Origin: Archegozetes longisetosus | Taxonomy: Eukaryota; Arthropoda; Arachnida; Sarcoptiformes; Trhypochthoniidae | Assembly: GCA_018873245.2 (NCBI GenBank) | Contig: JAEMBT020000141.1 | Span: 1 to 64,000, forward strand | Length of the DNA: 64,000 nucleotides | Reading direction: 5' to 3' | In this document: one piece after another, positions 43,914-55,244 of the stretch | Layout: each line of letters begins with the position of its first letter | Position numbering within the stretch: position 1 is the stretch's first letter | Notes under the pieces: model-generated | The model's input: the letters and a program-made list of their open reading frames with translations, nothing else | Told to the model about the DNA's origin: nothing | Database searches by the model: none | Program-made: the position numbers and the translations under genes

Positions 43914-45008
43914 AACCATGCATGAAGGTTGGCTTTCTAATATTTGAAATTTTTGCTTTGTCTATTGTATTGGTTTTTCTTATTGTAAAATTCAATATAA
44001 GTTATAATAATAAAAGAAATTTGAAAAGTTTTTGTGGTGTAGAAAATTACTCGGACTTCACAATGGATACTGCAAATGATTCGTTTTATATTCATCTATT
44101 CAGCAATGTTGAAAGTCCTCAAAGTCATAGGAATAATACAGTTGCAAATTTTGTGACTAAACTTCCGAGAAAATAAAATTGAATTCTGAATGGGAAGTTG
44201 GATTAGCGGAAATGAGTTACACTAAATCATGGTTCAACATAAGGTCTGATTATAATTTAAGTATATTTTCGAATAAAGGAGAATATTTCCATACAGATGA
44301 AGCAATACTTCGAAAAGGATATTATCCTTCTATTGACCTATTGATTTCAGAAATAAACAAAAAGCTTAAAAATTTTGGAAAAATCATTTTCAAAGATGTG
44401 ATGAAAAGAGCACCATCGTTGAGATACGATCCTATTTATAACCGATTATTCATAATAAATGGAATATCTGTCAAGAACGACTCTTTTTTCTATCCAGCAC
44501 TCCTGAAGAACTGGAGCTCATGCTAGGATTAAGAAATGAAACCACTGGAGGGCTTATTTCCTATTTTTATGATGAAGAAAGTGGAAGACTTTTAGCAGAT
44601 AATGAAGTCAAATTGAATCGTAATATTTCATATGATAATCCATCGGGTGATAACGTTTACCCGGTAGAATTCGAGGCTCCGTTTCCAGTTCAATTCAATG
44701 TTAGTGAGCTTCATATATTGGTTTACTGCTCTATAGTCAAACCTGTTTTGACCGGGAATATGCAGACTAATTTATTACGTCAGGTGGAAATCCCTCGGAA
44801 GATTAAATTTGGTGAACAATGTCTTTTGCGTTTCTTGGAACCTTTTTACCATTCAATTGTTAGTCATGAATTTGATACCATTGAAATCGATATAAAAGTC
44901 GACATCGGAGAAACTATTCCATTTGATTTTGGCCGTTCAACTGTGACACTCCATTTCCGTAAAAGACCAAAAGATGGGCTCAAATCCCTTCACAACCTAT
45001 TACGTTAA
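43910..45008 (+). CDS. minor capsid (penton-like) protein candidate, Polinton A
   Basis: About 365 residues in three frame pieces (breaks near 44170 and 44505, both in short runs). An N-terminal hydrophobic helix (IFEIFALSIVLVFLIVKF) precedes DSFYIHLFSNVESPQ and KLNSEWEVGLAEM-type blocks. A beta-rich C-terminus (LHILVYCSIVKPVLTGN, FDTIEIDIK, VTLHFRKR) could form a jelly roll. This family is constant in arthropod Polintons next to the major capsid gene. Assignment as penton rests on that, not on visible catalytic motifs. Confidence 0.6.
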
Positions 45009-45436
45009 CCAAGCAGGATCTGGCATTGCAGGATATTCTGGCGTAAGATACCAAAAAGGCATGGTTTTTCGGTCGCCTCCTTTCTGGAGCTGTTATGCCT
45101 ATCCTCAAATATCTTGGTAAAAAAGCTTTAAATACAGGTATAAATATTGGTACAGACTTACTTCAAGGAGACAATTTCAAGACAGCAATGAAGAAGAAAC
45201 TTAAAAACACAGGTCTAGATATCGCAGAAGATGCATTAGAAAAAGTGCGGAACTTTAGACAAAGCGGGTCTGGCAGAAAGAGAAAAAGTGCTCGGAAACG
45301 GATATCAAATATAAAGAACGTCAAAAGAAGAAAGCCTTCATTGTTACAACTGCGAGCGTTGGCAGAAGGTCGCAAAGCTCTTGAAAAAAGAATTATCAAA
45401 AGAAATAAGAAATCGAAATTGTCTTTATTTGAATAA
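44974..45436 (+). CDS. membranin/pVI-like virion protein, Polinton A
   Basis: Starts at the ATG at 44974, 35 nt inside the minor capsid gene. A Gly-rich head, an amphipathic or hydrophobic middle (GRLLSGAVMPILKYLG) and a Lys/Arg-rich tail. A missing G near 45058 breaks the frame after about 30 residues; Polinton B keeps it. The stop TAA shares one base with the start of the capsid gene (45436). Likely disrupts membranes during entry, by analogy with adenovirus pVI. Confidence 0.7.
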
Positions 45437-46797
45437 TGTCTATTGTAAGTGAAGCCTCGCCTGTTGTTACATTACCAGAACTTGATTTGTATGCATTGCC
45501 TGCTGTACAAACATCAGTAAAGTCTACAATTCAAACTGATCACAGACCAATAAGTGCATTAAATTCTGGTGGACATATTGAATTTGTGGTTCCAACGTCT
45601 GCTAATGAATATATCATCCCGAAGGAAATACTTTTAAACGTTCAACTGAGAATAATCCTTTCAAAGACAGATAAGTCGGAAGTAGTGGCAAACGATTGGA
45701 ACAATGTTTCTATTGTAAATAATTTTATGAATTCCCTGTGGCAACAAGTCGACTGTTTCATTGGAGATACACAGATTACAACATCTTTACAAACTTATTC
45801 TATAAAATCTTATATTGAAACAATGATTGGATTCAGCAACGATTCTAAAAAGTCTTTCCTATCCGGTGCAGGATGGTTTAGTGATGAATTGTGGGATACT
45901 CCACACAAGCCTAATACGATGAGAACGAAATATATAAAGCATGTTAGCCCTAGCGGCGTATTGCCCGATAAAGACAGAGAAATTTCAACAGGAAGAATTT
46001 ATGACCTTTATGGCAAACTGAACTCAGATATAGCATTCCAAGGACGGGCTATACTTGGTGGCTGCAAAATAAGAATTAAATTGGTGCCAAATCCTGTCGA
46101 ATTTTACATGATGTGCTCTGATGATAAAATTGTTCCGAGGACCGAATTTATTGAAGTCTCACTCAATCTCTCCAGAGCTAGAGTGAGTCAAGATATTGTG
46201 TTTGCACATCATAAAGCTCTGGAAATAACTCCTGCTAGATATCCTATAACAAGATCTCCAGTGACTACAACGACAATTAATGCTGGTACTCTAAATACTT
46301 CACTTGAAAATGTTATTAATGGACAGCTACCAAGAAGATGCTTGATATTCTTTGTCTCCAATAAGAGTTTGAATGGTTCTTTTAAAAAGAATCCCTATTA
46401 TTTTCATCATTATGACTTGAATTTCATAGCTTGCTTCCAAAATAGTATTCAGTATCCAAGAAGAGGCTTCCAACCAGACTTTGACAACGGAATATATTCT
46501 AGAGAGTATTTGGAGTTTTACAGAGCTCTTAATCAGATATCAACCGATAGTCATACGACCATATCTCTAGATGAATGGGCTAAAGGAAGAACTATTTTTG
46601 GTTTCAATTTCTCCCCAGATCAATCTGATGGGTGTGGTATTGATAGTCATATAAGTCCTATTAATCACGGCACAATGCGTATCGAAGTTCATTTTAAGAG
46701 ACCACTCCCGGAAACAATAAATGTTCTCATTTATTCAGAATTTGATAATTTAATTACGATAACAGAAGATAGAAATGCTATTCTAGATTTCCATTAA
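45436..46797 (+). CDS. major capsid protein candidate, Polinton A
   Basis: 453 residues, intact. Opening block LPELDLYALPAVQTSVKS, then GGHIEFVVPTSANEYI, QQVDCFIGDTQ, GQLPRRCLIFFV, the PDFDNGIYSREYLEFYRALN region and a C-terminal MRIEVHFKRPLPETINVLIY. This is the conserved long protein of animal Polintons (the C. elegans F54H12.2-like family), placed between the pVI-like gene and the protease. I infer a double jelly-roll major capsid from family, size and position; no structure can be seen here. Confidence 0.75.
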   Translation: MSIVSEASPVVTLPELDLYALPAVQTSVKSTIQTDHRPISALNSGGHIEFVVPTSANEYIIPKEILLNVQLRIILSKTDKSEVVANDWNNVSIVNNFMNSLWQQVDCFIGDTQITTSLQTYSIKSYIETMIGFSNDSKKSFLSGAGWFSDELWDTPHKPNTMRTKYIKHVSPSGVLPDKDREISTGRIYDLYGKLNSDIAFQGRAILGGCKIRIKLVPNPVEFYMMCSDDKIVPRTEFIEVSLNLSRARVSQDIVFAHHKALEITPARYPITRSPVTTTTINAGTLNTSLENVINGQLPRRCLIFFVSNKSLNGSFKKNPYYFHHYDLNFIACFQNSIQYPRRGFQPDFDNGIYSREYLEFYRALNQISTDSHTTISLDEWAKGRTIFGFNFSPDQSDGCGIDSHISPINHGTMRIEVHFKRPLPETINVLIYSEFDNLITITEDRNAILDFH

Positions 46798-47199
46798 ATG
46801 GATACAACTTTAATCAATAGTCTCTTATCCAATGAGGCATCATTTGTGGGTACTTTTGCAAGAGATTTATTACCGCCGGTGAGACGAGGAAAAAAATCAG
46901 CCCTAATTGTTAACACTGATACCTCGGATAAGGGTGGAGAGCATTGGGTTGCAATGATTTTTGAGGAGGATGGTACTGGAGAATACTTTGATTCATACGG
47001 ATTGCCACCACTTCATGAAGAATTCATTATTTATATGGAAGATAATTGTCCACTTAGTTGGGGGTTTAATAGAATGACTTTACAGTGTTTGACATGCATA
47101 ACTCGTGGTCACTATTGTGTTCTTTATGTAAAACTAAGGCTATTGGGTTATTCTTACTGCGATTTTCTATCTCTATTCTCATTTGATAAAAAAAAATAA
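46798..47199 (+). CDS. adenain-like cysteine protease, Polinton A
   Basis: 133 residues, intact. It cleaves virion precursor proteins during maturation. The catalytic His is in GGEHWVAMIF, the acidic residue in EYFDSYGLPP and the nucleophile in RGHYCVLY, the order and spacing of adenovirus-type proteases but shorter than adenain itself. The start codon directly follows the capsid stop. The last 28 codons lie inside the right terminal repeat. Confidence 0.9.
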   Translation: MDTTLINSLLSNEASFVGTFARDLLPPVRRGKKSALIVNTDTSDKGGEHWVAMIFEEDGTGEYFDSYGLPPLHEEFIIYMEDNCPLSWGFNRMTLQCLTCITRGHYCVLYVKLRLLGYSYCDFLSLFSFDKKK

Positions 47200-47454
47200 T
47201 GAATTGTTAATAAAAAAAATCTTGTAAATGCATTGATTTCGGGGAAAATAAATTGATTAACAATTGAGCTAATTTTATATCAATTTTATGAATAGACAGT
47301 ATTGTCAACTCAATTATAGCCTTGAAGAAGCTTTAGGCATCTCTCTCAAGTATAGAGTATTCAGGTCTAGAATCCCTCTCAGGTCTAGAGCGCTCAGGTC
47401 TAGAATCCCTCTCAGGTCTACAGCGCTCCGGTCCAGAAGCACATATCTACTACT
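47117..47454. repeat. Polinton A right terminal inverted repeat
   Basis: 338 bp, inverse of 31579-31895. It contains the protease 3' end and, near the tip, a run of CTCAGGTCTAGA units. Confidence 0.9.
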
Positions 47455-47460
47455 CCGTAT
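47455..47460. other. target-site duplication CCGTAT (right)
   Basis: Partner of 31573-31578. Confidence 0.95.
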
Positions 47461-48222
47461 TATGAATTAAATGACAATTACAATTCGCTTTCACTATAAA
47501 ATTACTTTCTGACTTGAATTTTTCATAGACTGAATGATAATTACCATAATTTACATTTGCATTGTCAGCACTGTAAGCAATTACTTGATTTTGATTCAAC
47601 TCATTATTGGCTAAAGATTTCTTTAATTGATTATAAACAGCATCAGATTTTCATTTGAGTCTTCGTACAAATCAAGTACGAAATTGCATATCCCATTAGT
47701 TTTATCAAAACACTGAATACCGATTGGAAACAGTTTAATGTTTCTCTTATTAGGAGAATCGCTTGCTATTGAAAATGCTTTACCTCTAATTTTATTCAAA
47801 TGAGATTCGATAGAAGCTGGAGACAGGACATTCTTCTCTATAGCTTCCATTTTGGTTCGACCACAACGTAATCCTTTGGCAATCTTGGAATCAGTAAATA
47901 AATTCTGAATTAATTTGTTACCACAGTTAGCTGATCCGTAACTCAAGTGATGATTTACTGAATGATATGCCAGACACACCTTTGAGACAACTATAGATTT
48001 GGTTTCACTTGAATCACATTTAGCGATGAAATTACCTAACGCTGAAGACATTTTGGCCGAATTCACATTTGATTCGCGTGATTTCGATTTTCTGTGTGTA
48101 TTGACAGCTGAAATGCCTTCGTATTTAATTGTGAATTGAGTTTTACATAATATACAATTAGCTTTGAAGTCATCAACTTTTCTCAGCCAATCTTTATATT
48201 CATCTTTCGAAAGCCATATGTC
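47461..48222 (-). pseudogene. hAT transposase pseudogene, X2 left arm, N-terminal part
   Basis: The exon starts at the acceptor at 48222 and runs to the Polinton A insertion. One T is missing from a T-run near 47652, which ends the frame early. The C-terminal part lies at 31153-31572. Confidence 0.85.
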
Positions 48223-48700
48223 CTGAAAATAAGTCAATCTCTTCTTTGATTTTTTGGCGATTGACTAATAGTTCGTTTGTTTGACGTGATATTAGTTTGT
48301 TGGCAATTAATTGATATAATGATAAATATTTTCAGTATTTATTGAAGACAAATATTAAATCTTTAGTGAAATGTAAATTATTTGTTCAGGAAATATAGTA
48401 ACATTATATACTATTAGTGGGAACATTAGCAACAAATAATTATGAGTAAATGTATGACTACTTCAAGATTCAGTTATATTTTATGCCTATTTTAGAGTTT
48501 TGTTTTAGTATTGATATAGAGTAATGATAAGAACATTTGCATTCTTTTAATACAATTTGGAAAAATCTAATTTTTAAACATTTTGTCAAACATTTGTCAT
48601 TCCTGGACACTTGTATGTCAAGGAATGGTCCATTCCTTCCACCTGGACACAGTTCACGATTCCTGGACTGTTAAGGTCATTCCGGGACATGTGGTCAGGC
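48223..48700. other. non-coding arm sequence
   Basis: Counterpart of 3903-4360, ending in the TCATTCCTGGAC repeat cluster. No gene. Confidence 0.5.
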
Positions 48701-48921
48701 TGAGCGGACACCTAATTCTCCTGATCTAAAGCCCATATAAGATGTATGGGGGATTATGAAAAAGATACTTGACAAATTGGAACCAAAGAATATTTCTATG
48801 TGGAAGGAAGAAATTAACGGAGTTTGGTCTGAACTAAGCCACGACCTCCTGACTTCTCTCGTAAAAAGTATGCCAAAGAGAATAGAAATGTGTATTGCCT
48901 CTAATGGCGCAAAAATTAACC
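48701..48921 (+). pseudogene. Tc1/mariner transposase C-terminal scrap
   Basis: Same scrap as at 4361-4592 (SPDLKPI ... SMPKRIE, IASNGAKIN); slightly better preserved at its 3' end. Confidence 0.8.
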
Positions 48922-49333
48922 ATTAATTTTTTATAATATATTATTTATAGTTAATGTATAATTAATATATGAAATATCATTATTATATATCGACGAATAA
49001 AAAAGTTATATAAAAATATAAAATGCCATTTTTATGCTCTTATGTTTATATAAGATTACATAATAGATATTCAACCAAAATTGATAACTAATTTAATATT
49101 CAAACTATGAGATGAAAGAAAAATTTGTTTATTCTCACATTTCTTGATATAGCATACAGGTATAGGAATTATGAATCAATTATCAAAGAATATATAATTA
49201 GGAGTAACTATTTAGTTTGCTAATCTAATCATCAATCTACAATGTATCTCAAATCGATCATTAGCTAAAAGCTTAATATAAGAAAAAAGATAAAGAAAAA
49301 CTTAATATATATTCGTTGAACTCAATAGTGGAA

Positions 49334-50131
49334 CTAGTTAGATTTTACTATCTGGGCGAAATTTTGTGAAATTCTCTTGAAATCATTCTCCACTTCCTCA
49401 CATAATTCAATTTTTTGTTCATTATACGCCAAAGAGAAAATTCTCGCTTCATCGGGAAATACAAGATCTGCCAAAATTTCGGCATCTATTCTCATCAATG
49501 AGCGATTTGCTCTAACAATACTACAATGAATATCGGCGTTTTGACGTAGCAATTCCTTTTACCGTTCTTCTCATAGCTGATACCCACTTTAGAATATTGA
49601 AAATAAGATTTTATGATCGAATAACCACGTTCATCCTTTTCTCTAGTATCATGAATAACCTGAGCAAAATAACATTGCGTTTCCCTCATCGACTTATCGT
49701 TCAAAATAGATTTCGCTAGATCTTTAATACCTTGGACCATTTTCTCATATTGAACGGCTGTAAGATCCTTAAAGAATTCACAAACGGCATTTACAATATC
49801 TTGGAAATAATTTCGATCTTGTATCACGAACTCTTTAGTGGAAGTAAGCTCTGTTGAGAAATATCTTGATTGTGTCACAAGACTCATATAATCTTTAAAA
49901 TAACCAAATGAGGCGTAATTGTTATCGAAAGGATCAAATTTAGAAGCCTTTTGATAATGTTTGAGTAAAATGTCTATGGCATCTAAGTGCAGTGTCGGAT
50001 CTTCAAATAGTTCAACGTGTTTAGGATTCTTCCTTGATCTGAGTTTAGGAACATCCTCATCACCAATAGTAATCTGATTAATATATACCTTCATATTTAC
50101 TGTACCAACTTCAGTCAGCTTAGAAAGGTTG
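49334..50131 (-). pseudogene. 'gene 1', X2 left arm copy
   Basis: The second exon starts at 50131 and the ATG is at 50094. One A is missing from the A-run near 49559, breaking the frame after about 180 residues. The final part keeps the ending IELCEEVENDFKRISQ, which agrees with the intact copy at 54446-55244. Confidence 0.55.
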
Positions 50132-50724
50132 CTAAAATATAAAGAAACAATTTAGATTGGCTTGTAATTAAATGAGATTTAATACTATTACTTACGAGTT
50201 AGAAATGCTAATTTGTAATTGAAATTCTTCGATGTTGGAGTTTAACAATTTTGCGGTATTTAAAGGAAAATCATATAGTGGATAAAGATCGAGTGATACA
50301 AAGTAGCCAATGAAACAAACTGTTGTGACTTAGAGACAAAACTTAACCAATCATATTAATTTCTTTATCTCTTAAAATTAAATACAGACACAACTTGTTT
50401 ATGTGTTATATATGATAAATTTTTCTCAAAAGTATGTTTAACCTTTGACAGACTAGGATATATAATAAATTAGCTATTTATATCAAATTGACGTTTGACA
50501 CTGTAGTGTTATAAGTGTGTTGATAATCTATAAATAGCAAATTCATTATATTTTCTGGTCTGTTAAATGACATTTGGATTATAAAATGCTTCAAAAAATT
50601 ATCAAATCTAACATAAGCAGTTTGTTATTGAAGCTTAATTTATAAACAAGAAAATAACTATTTCTTTCATATGCAAGTGAACAACCCATCAAAAGTTTAC
50701 CACATCTAACATATAAGTCTCGAT
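50132..50724. other. intron, upstream exon and 5' flank of gene 1
   Basis: Counterpart of 5804-6395. Donor near 50197; otherwise non-coding. Confidence 0.45.
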
Positions 50725-51407
50725 TAATGCTGCGCGTTTTTAGACTTTGGACTTTAGACTATTTCTAAAGTCTAGAAAAAGTCTTAGACCATGTCTAAAG
50801 TCTAAGTCTAAAGTCTAAAGGTATTCTAAAAGTCTAAGTCTGAAGTCTTAAACTAGTTTAGACTTTTAGACCTCAACAAAAAAGATTTTAAAGTAACAAC
50901 TTCTGAGAAATTTAATATATTGAATTGTCATATAAAATCAAAAGAAAATATTTTATTTATTTAACATGATGTTTTCAACTTTTTGTTGCAATAGTCCAAT
51001 GAATGGGTCATAGAGACCATTTTAAACTTATTGTAGTCATGAATAAGTTATAACTTGAAAAGAACTTCAAAATAGATTCAAAGTATGAAGCTGTAGTTTT
51101 AGAAAGTGATGAGTGTTGAAAAACCTCAAAGAAAGTCACGAAAATGGGATCGTTTTGAAAAATTGAGTGAAAAAAGAATAGAATGTAAGTTTTGTTCTAA
51201 AGATTTCAGTGAAAAAAACAGGAATCGATTCCCTTTGATATCATCAAAAGTCACAAATTATTAAAATTTGTTGGGTCTAAAAGGCTAATCTAAGTCTAAA
51301 GTCTATAAGATCTTTTAGACGAGAGGTCTAAAGTCTAAACAAAATTTTAGACTTGAAGTCTAAAGTCTAGAGCATTGGACATCAAATCTAAACTTTGCGC
51401 AGCATTA
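50725..51407. mobile_element. hAT-type MITE with a BED-finger remnant
   Basis: 683 bp with TAATGCTGCGCG termini and the 8-bp duplication GTCTCGAT (50717-50724, 51408-51415). On the plus strand about 51130-51220 a frame reads KWDRFEKLSEKRIECKFCSK, a BED-type zinc finger beginning (Trp/Phe then Cys-x2-Cys), the DNA-binding part of a hAT transposase. It suggests the MITE derives from a full hAT element by deletion. Confidence 0.75.
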
Positions 51408-51871
51408 GTCTCGATAATAAAATGCTTATATTCGATTTGATAAATTTTTCAACCAATTTATAACACAGATATTATCTGACAGACCAGAAAACAATGAATT
51501 AGTCATGTATAGATTTGCAACACGTGTAATACTATAGTGTCACATATGTTGATTTGATATAAACATTAATAAAACTAGAAAATGACTATTTCTTCATTTA
51601 AACAATTCTTGAAAATTTGATCATATCCAACACAAGCATTTTATTAATATACTATAGTTAAATTGAAAAACAACAAATTTTTCGTATTTCTTTAATTTCC
51701 ATATTGAAGAAAGTAATCTGTACTGTAACATTGTTGAGATTTGTCGTATATAACATAAACGTTTTATTATGGAAACTTAATTTCATAAACAAGAAAATAA
51801 TTATTTCTCTCATATTAAAGTGAACAATTCAAAATACAACTGAATTGAATAATAAAGATCAGGTATTTTCA

Positions 51872-52605
51872 TTATTCATAAGTCCAATAATTATTATTCT
51901 TATAAGAAACATCAATTCTATGAGAAATATTTGCCCTAATCCAGTGTTCAATAGTTGTAGCAGGCATTTTAGATATTTCATCGCAATTTATATTAACTAA
52001 CGCAGAATTTAAGTGTAATTGAGTAACTTTAAAATCTTGGAAATTTTTAATAATTATTCTGTTATTCACAGAAAAATTAATGTCGACTGAATGAATGATC
52101 AATTTTATTTTAGCGTTCTCAACACCATTATTGACATCTCTAGCATCAATTACAAAAAGTTGAAATTTGCAATTTTCGATTTAGAGCGAAGATCCTGATT
52201 CAATAGTTGTTCAATTAAGAATGTGTTAGCCATTTCCCCTAATGATTGCTGAATAATATTTTTATCTCTGGAATCTGGTTGGAGTTTGCTTACTTCTATC
52301 AATTTATCTATAAATTGTGTATAGTCCAATTTATCGAGAGATGAATCGGGAAGTTGCCAAGCATAATCCGTTGGCAAATATAGAGAATTAGTGATCGACT
52401 TGACATATTTATCGTAATGAGTGGTAGCTTCGGCCGAGTTTTGTTTTTGTGGGTAGAATTTCGCTTCATCTTGGAGACTTTGCAAAATGCTTGCCAATGC
52501 ATTAAGGTATTTTGTTTTATCTTCTCGAGATTCGTTTGTATCGGATGAATTGCCACCAAGAATAATTGAATTAATAAATGTAAGCTTACTAGAATTGGTA
52601 GACAT
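51872..52605 (-). CDS. unrecognised 'gene 2', X centre copy 2
   Basis: Starts at the ATG at 52605, just inside the exon opening at TATTTACAG. About 150 residues are in frame, then one A is missing in an A-run near 52157, and the frame resumes to the TGA/TAA near 51872 (ending NNNYWTYE). No domain recognised. The helical first half and beta-rich second half are as in copy 1. It faces the same direction as copy 1 although the flanking arms are inverted. Confidence 0.6.
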
Positions 52606-53474
52606 TTTAAGAACCTGTAAATACAATAATTAATTTTGGGAAATTCAATTAAAGTTTCAAAAATCAAAATAAATACAAAGGTTAATACAGTATAAAATAC
52701 TTTACTATTTGTGTTCAGCAATCTAACCACTTTGGACTACGATGTTCAATTTAAATAAGAGAAGTAACTGATAGTACTTCTCCTACTTATACATAAACAC
52801 TTAGGTATTTAGCGCAAACTCTGTTGATTATTTCATGCCTAAGGGTCTGTACATGGGGGACGTCCACATATAAGAATATATGTGATATGTGAACAATAAG
52901 CGATATCAATATGTTCATTTGTGTTTAGTCTAAAAATCAAATCTAATCAACTAAGCTATTTTAGATAAGTGTATTGAAACAGTCCTCCCTAAATTTTAGA
53001 CTGTCTATGCATAACGGTCTAAAGATCTTTGCATAGAAGACGTCTATAATTTCCATATTTGTTAAACAAATAAAATTAAATAAAATATGAAAAGCATTTC
53101 ATCATATTAATAAACAAAATTTCAGACATGCCGATTCACGCTTAATACCGTTTCATTTGCTTAACAATGCAATTTTCCGATCTGTTAGATTCAAACTAAT
53201 CTCATATAAACAACTAGACAATACTAATCAATTGTATTTTCAAAAGCTACACTCCTCATCATAATATATGCGCACACTCTCCGACGCTTTAAGATTTCTC
53301 TCGATGGCTTAAACATTGGGTACGACCAATCAAAACAAAATCTATCAATTTACAACTTTTTAACTCCATCATTAAATAATTTAGCGACATCGGTCGCAAT
53401 ATGAGTCATTAATTGTATAGAAATAGTAATAGTATCAGAATGAGGAGTAGATATTATTATACGTGTATATTAAC
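52606..53474. other. non-coding centre of X copy 2
   Basis: Counterpart of 8013-8880. No gene or known repeat recognised. Confidence 0.45.
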
Positions 53475-53702
53475 TTAACATTGAATCGATGTTGAATCGA
53501 AGTTTGAAGCTATCAATTGATCAAATGTGAGAGTAGATGTATGTCCACTTACAGTGCATGAAGAAGTAATGGGAATAGAATGTGTACTAAAAGTAGACTC
53601 TAGAGTGACAGTACTTGAACTCGAGTTTCGAAAATTTAATTTAGATTCAACTTTATGTTTACTATCCAATTTAAACTTAAATTCTGTTGTGTACACTACT
53701 AC
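53475..53702 (-). CDS. possible small Ser/Thr-rich exon ('gene 3'), copy 2
   Basis: Open frame of about 75 residues (EFKFKLDSKHKVESKLNF, then a Ser/Thr-rich part), without an ATG. Composition is unlike the surrounding AT-rich DNA. An acceptor-like TTAAG precedes it. It may be an internal or last exon of a gene in the X centre; evidence is weak. Confidence 0.3.
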   Translation of the reverse strand, partial: VVVYTTEFKFKLDSKHKVESKLNFRNSSSSTVTLESTFSTHSIPITSSCTVSGHTSTLTFDQLIASNFDSTSIQC

Positions 53703-53752
53703 TTAACGTTAACCTTCTTATAATGCTCAAAATATTGTTCAGTATTTAATGA

Positions 53753-53852
53753 ATACCTTTAGACTTTAGACTTAGACTTTAGACATGGTCTAAGACTTTT
53801 TCTAGACTTTAGAAATAGTCTAAAGTCCAAAGTCTAAAAACGCGCAGCATTA
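53753..53852. repeat. half copy of the hAT-type MITE at the palindrome breakpoint
   Basis: Same as 9158-9256: TTTAGAC words and the MITE tip. Confidence 0.75.
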
Positions 53853-54261
53853 ATCGAGACTTATATGTTAGATGTGGTAAACTTTTGATGGGTTGTTCAC
53901 TTGCATATGAAAGAAATAGTTATTTTCTTGTTTATAAATTAAGCTTCAATAACAAACTGCTTATGTTAGATTTGATAATTTTTTGAAGCATTTTATAATC
54001 CAAATGTCATTTAACAGACCAGAAAATATAATGAATTTGCTATTTATAGATTATCAACACACTTATAACACTACAGTGTCAAACGTCAATTTGATATAAA
54101 TAGCTAATTTATTATATATCCTAGTCTGTCAAAGGTTAAACATACTTTTGAGAAAAATTTATCATATATAACACATAAACAAGTTGTGTCTGTATTTAAT
54201 TTTAAGAGATAAAGAAATTAATATGATTGGTTAAGTTTTGTCTCTAAGTCACAACAGTTTG

Positions 54262-55244
54262 TTTCATTGGCTACTTTGTATCACTCGATCTTTATCCACT
54301 ATATGATTTTCCTTTAAATACCGCAAAATTGTTAAACTCCAACATCGAAGAATTTCAATTACAAATTAGCATTTCTAACTCGTAAGTAATAGTATTAAAT
54401 CTCATTTAATTACAAGCCAATCTAAATTGTTTCTTTATATTTTAGCAACCTTTCTAAGCTGACTGAAGTTGGTACAGTAAATATGAAGGTATATATTAAT
54501 CAGATTACTATTGGTGATGAGGATGTTCCTAAACTCAGATCAAGGAAGAATCCTAAACACGTTGAACTATTTGAAGATCCGACACTGCACTTAGATGCCA
54601 TAGACATTTTACTCAAACATTATCAAAAGGCTTCTAAATTTGATCCTTTCGATAACAATTACGCCTCATTTGATTATTTTAAAGATTATATGAGTCTTGT
54701 GACACAATCAAGATATTTCTCAACAGAGCTTACTTCCACTAAAGAGTTCGTGATACAAGATCGAAATTATTTCCAAGATATTGTAAATGCCGTTTGTGAA
54801 TTCTTTAAGGATCTTACAGCCGTTCAATATGAGAAAATGGTCCAAGGTATTAAAGATCTAGCGAAATCTATTTTGAACGATAAGTCGATGAGGGAAACTC
54901 AATGTTATTTTGCTCAGGTTATTCATGATACTAGAGAAAAGGATGAACGTGGTTATTCGATCATAAAATCTTATTTTCAATATTCTAAAGTGGGTATCAG
55001 CTATGAGAAGAACGGTAAAAAGGAATTGCTACGTCAAAACGCCGATATTCATTGTAGTATTGTTAGAGCAAATCGCTCATTGATGAGAATAGATGCCGAA
55101 ATTTTGGCAGATCTTGTATTTCCCGATGAAGCGAGAATTTTCTCTTTGGCGTATAATGAACAAAAAATTGAATTATGTGAGGAAGTGGAGAATGATTTCA
55201 AGAGAATTTCACAAAATTTCGCCCAGATAGTAAAATCTAACTAG
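54262..55244 (+). CDS. 'gene 1', X2 right arm copy (best preserved)
   Basis: First exon open from about 54262 to 54381 (CTC|GTAAGT), second exon 54446-55244. The frame runs unbroken through both and from the ATG at 54483 gives 253 residues to the TAG at 55244. No known family. The N-terminal 60 residues, including those before the ATG, have alternating hydrophobics. The middle is helical, with a C-terminal coiled stretch (EVENDFKRISQNFAQIV). The start is uncertain because the frame stays open upstream of the ATG; a further 5' exon is possible. Confidence 0.6.

Larger units (their letters stand above)
31579..47454 (+). mobile_element. Polinton A: full-length Polinton/Maverick (adintovirus-like) element
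   Basis: 15,876 bp, ends AGTAGTAGATATG...CATATCTACTACT, with a 6-bp target duplication. All core genes are present on one strand: protein-primed-type polymerase B, integrase, packaging ATPase, adenain-like protease, major and minor capsid candidates. Several genes carry frame breaks, the polymerase the most. It is inserted in the hAT pseudogene of X copy 2. Confidence 0.95.

Noticed and set aside
31579..47454. Polinton A as an exogenous virus contig
   Set aside because: It is integrated, with a target duplication in a host-resident hAT pseudogene whose empty form is also in the window.
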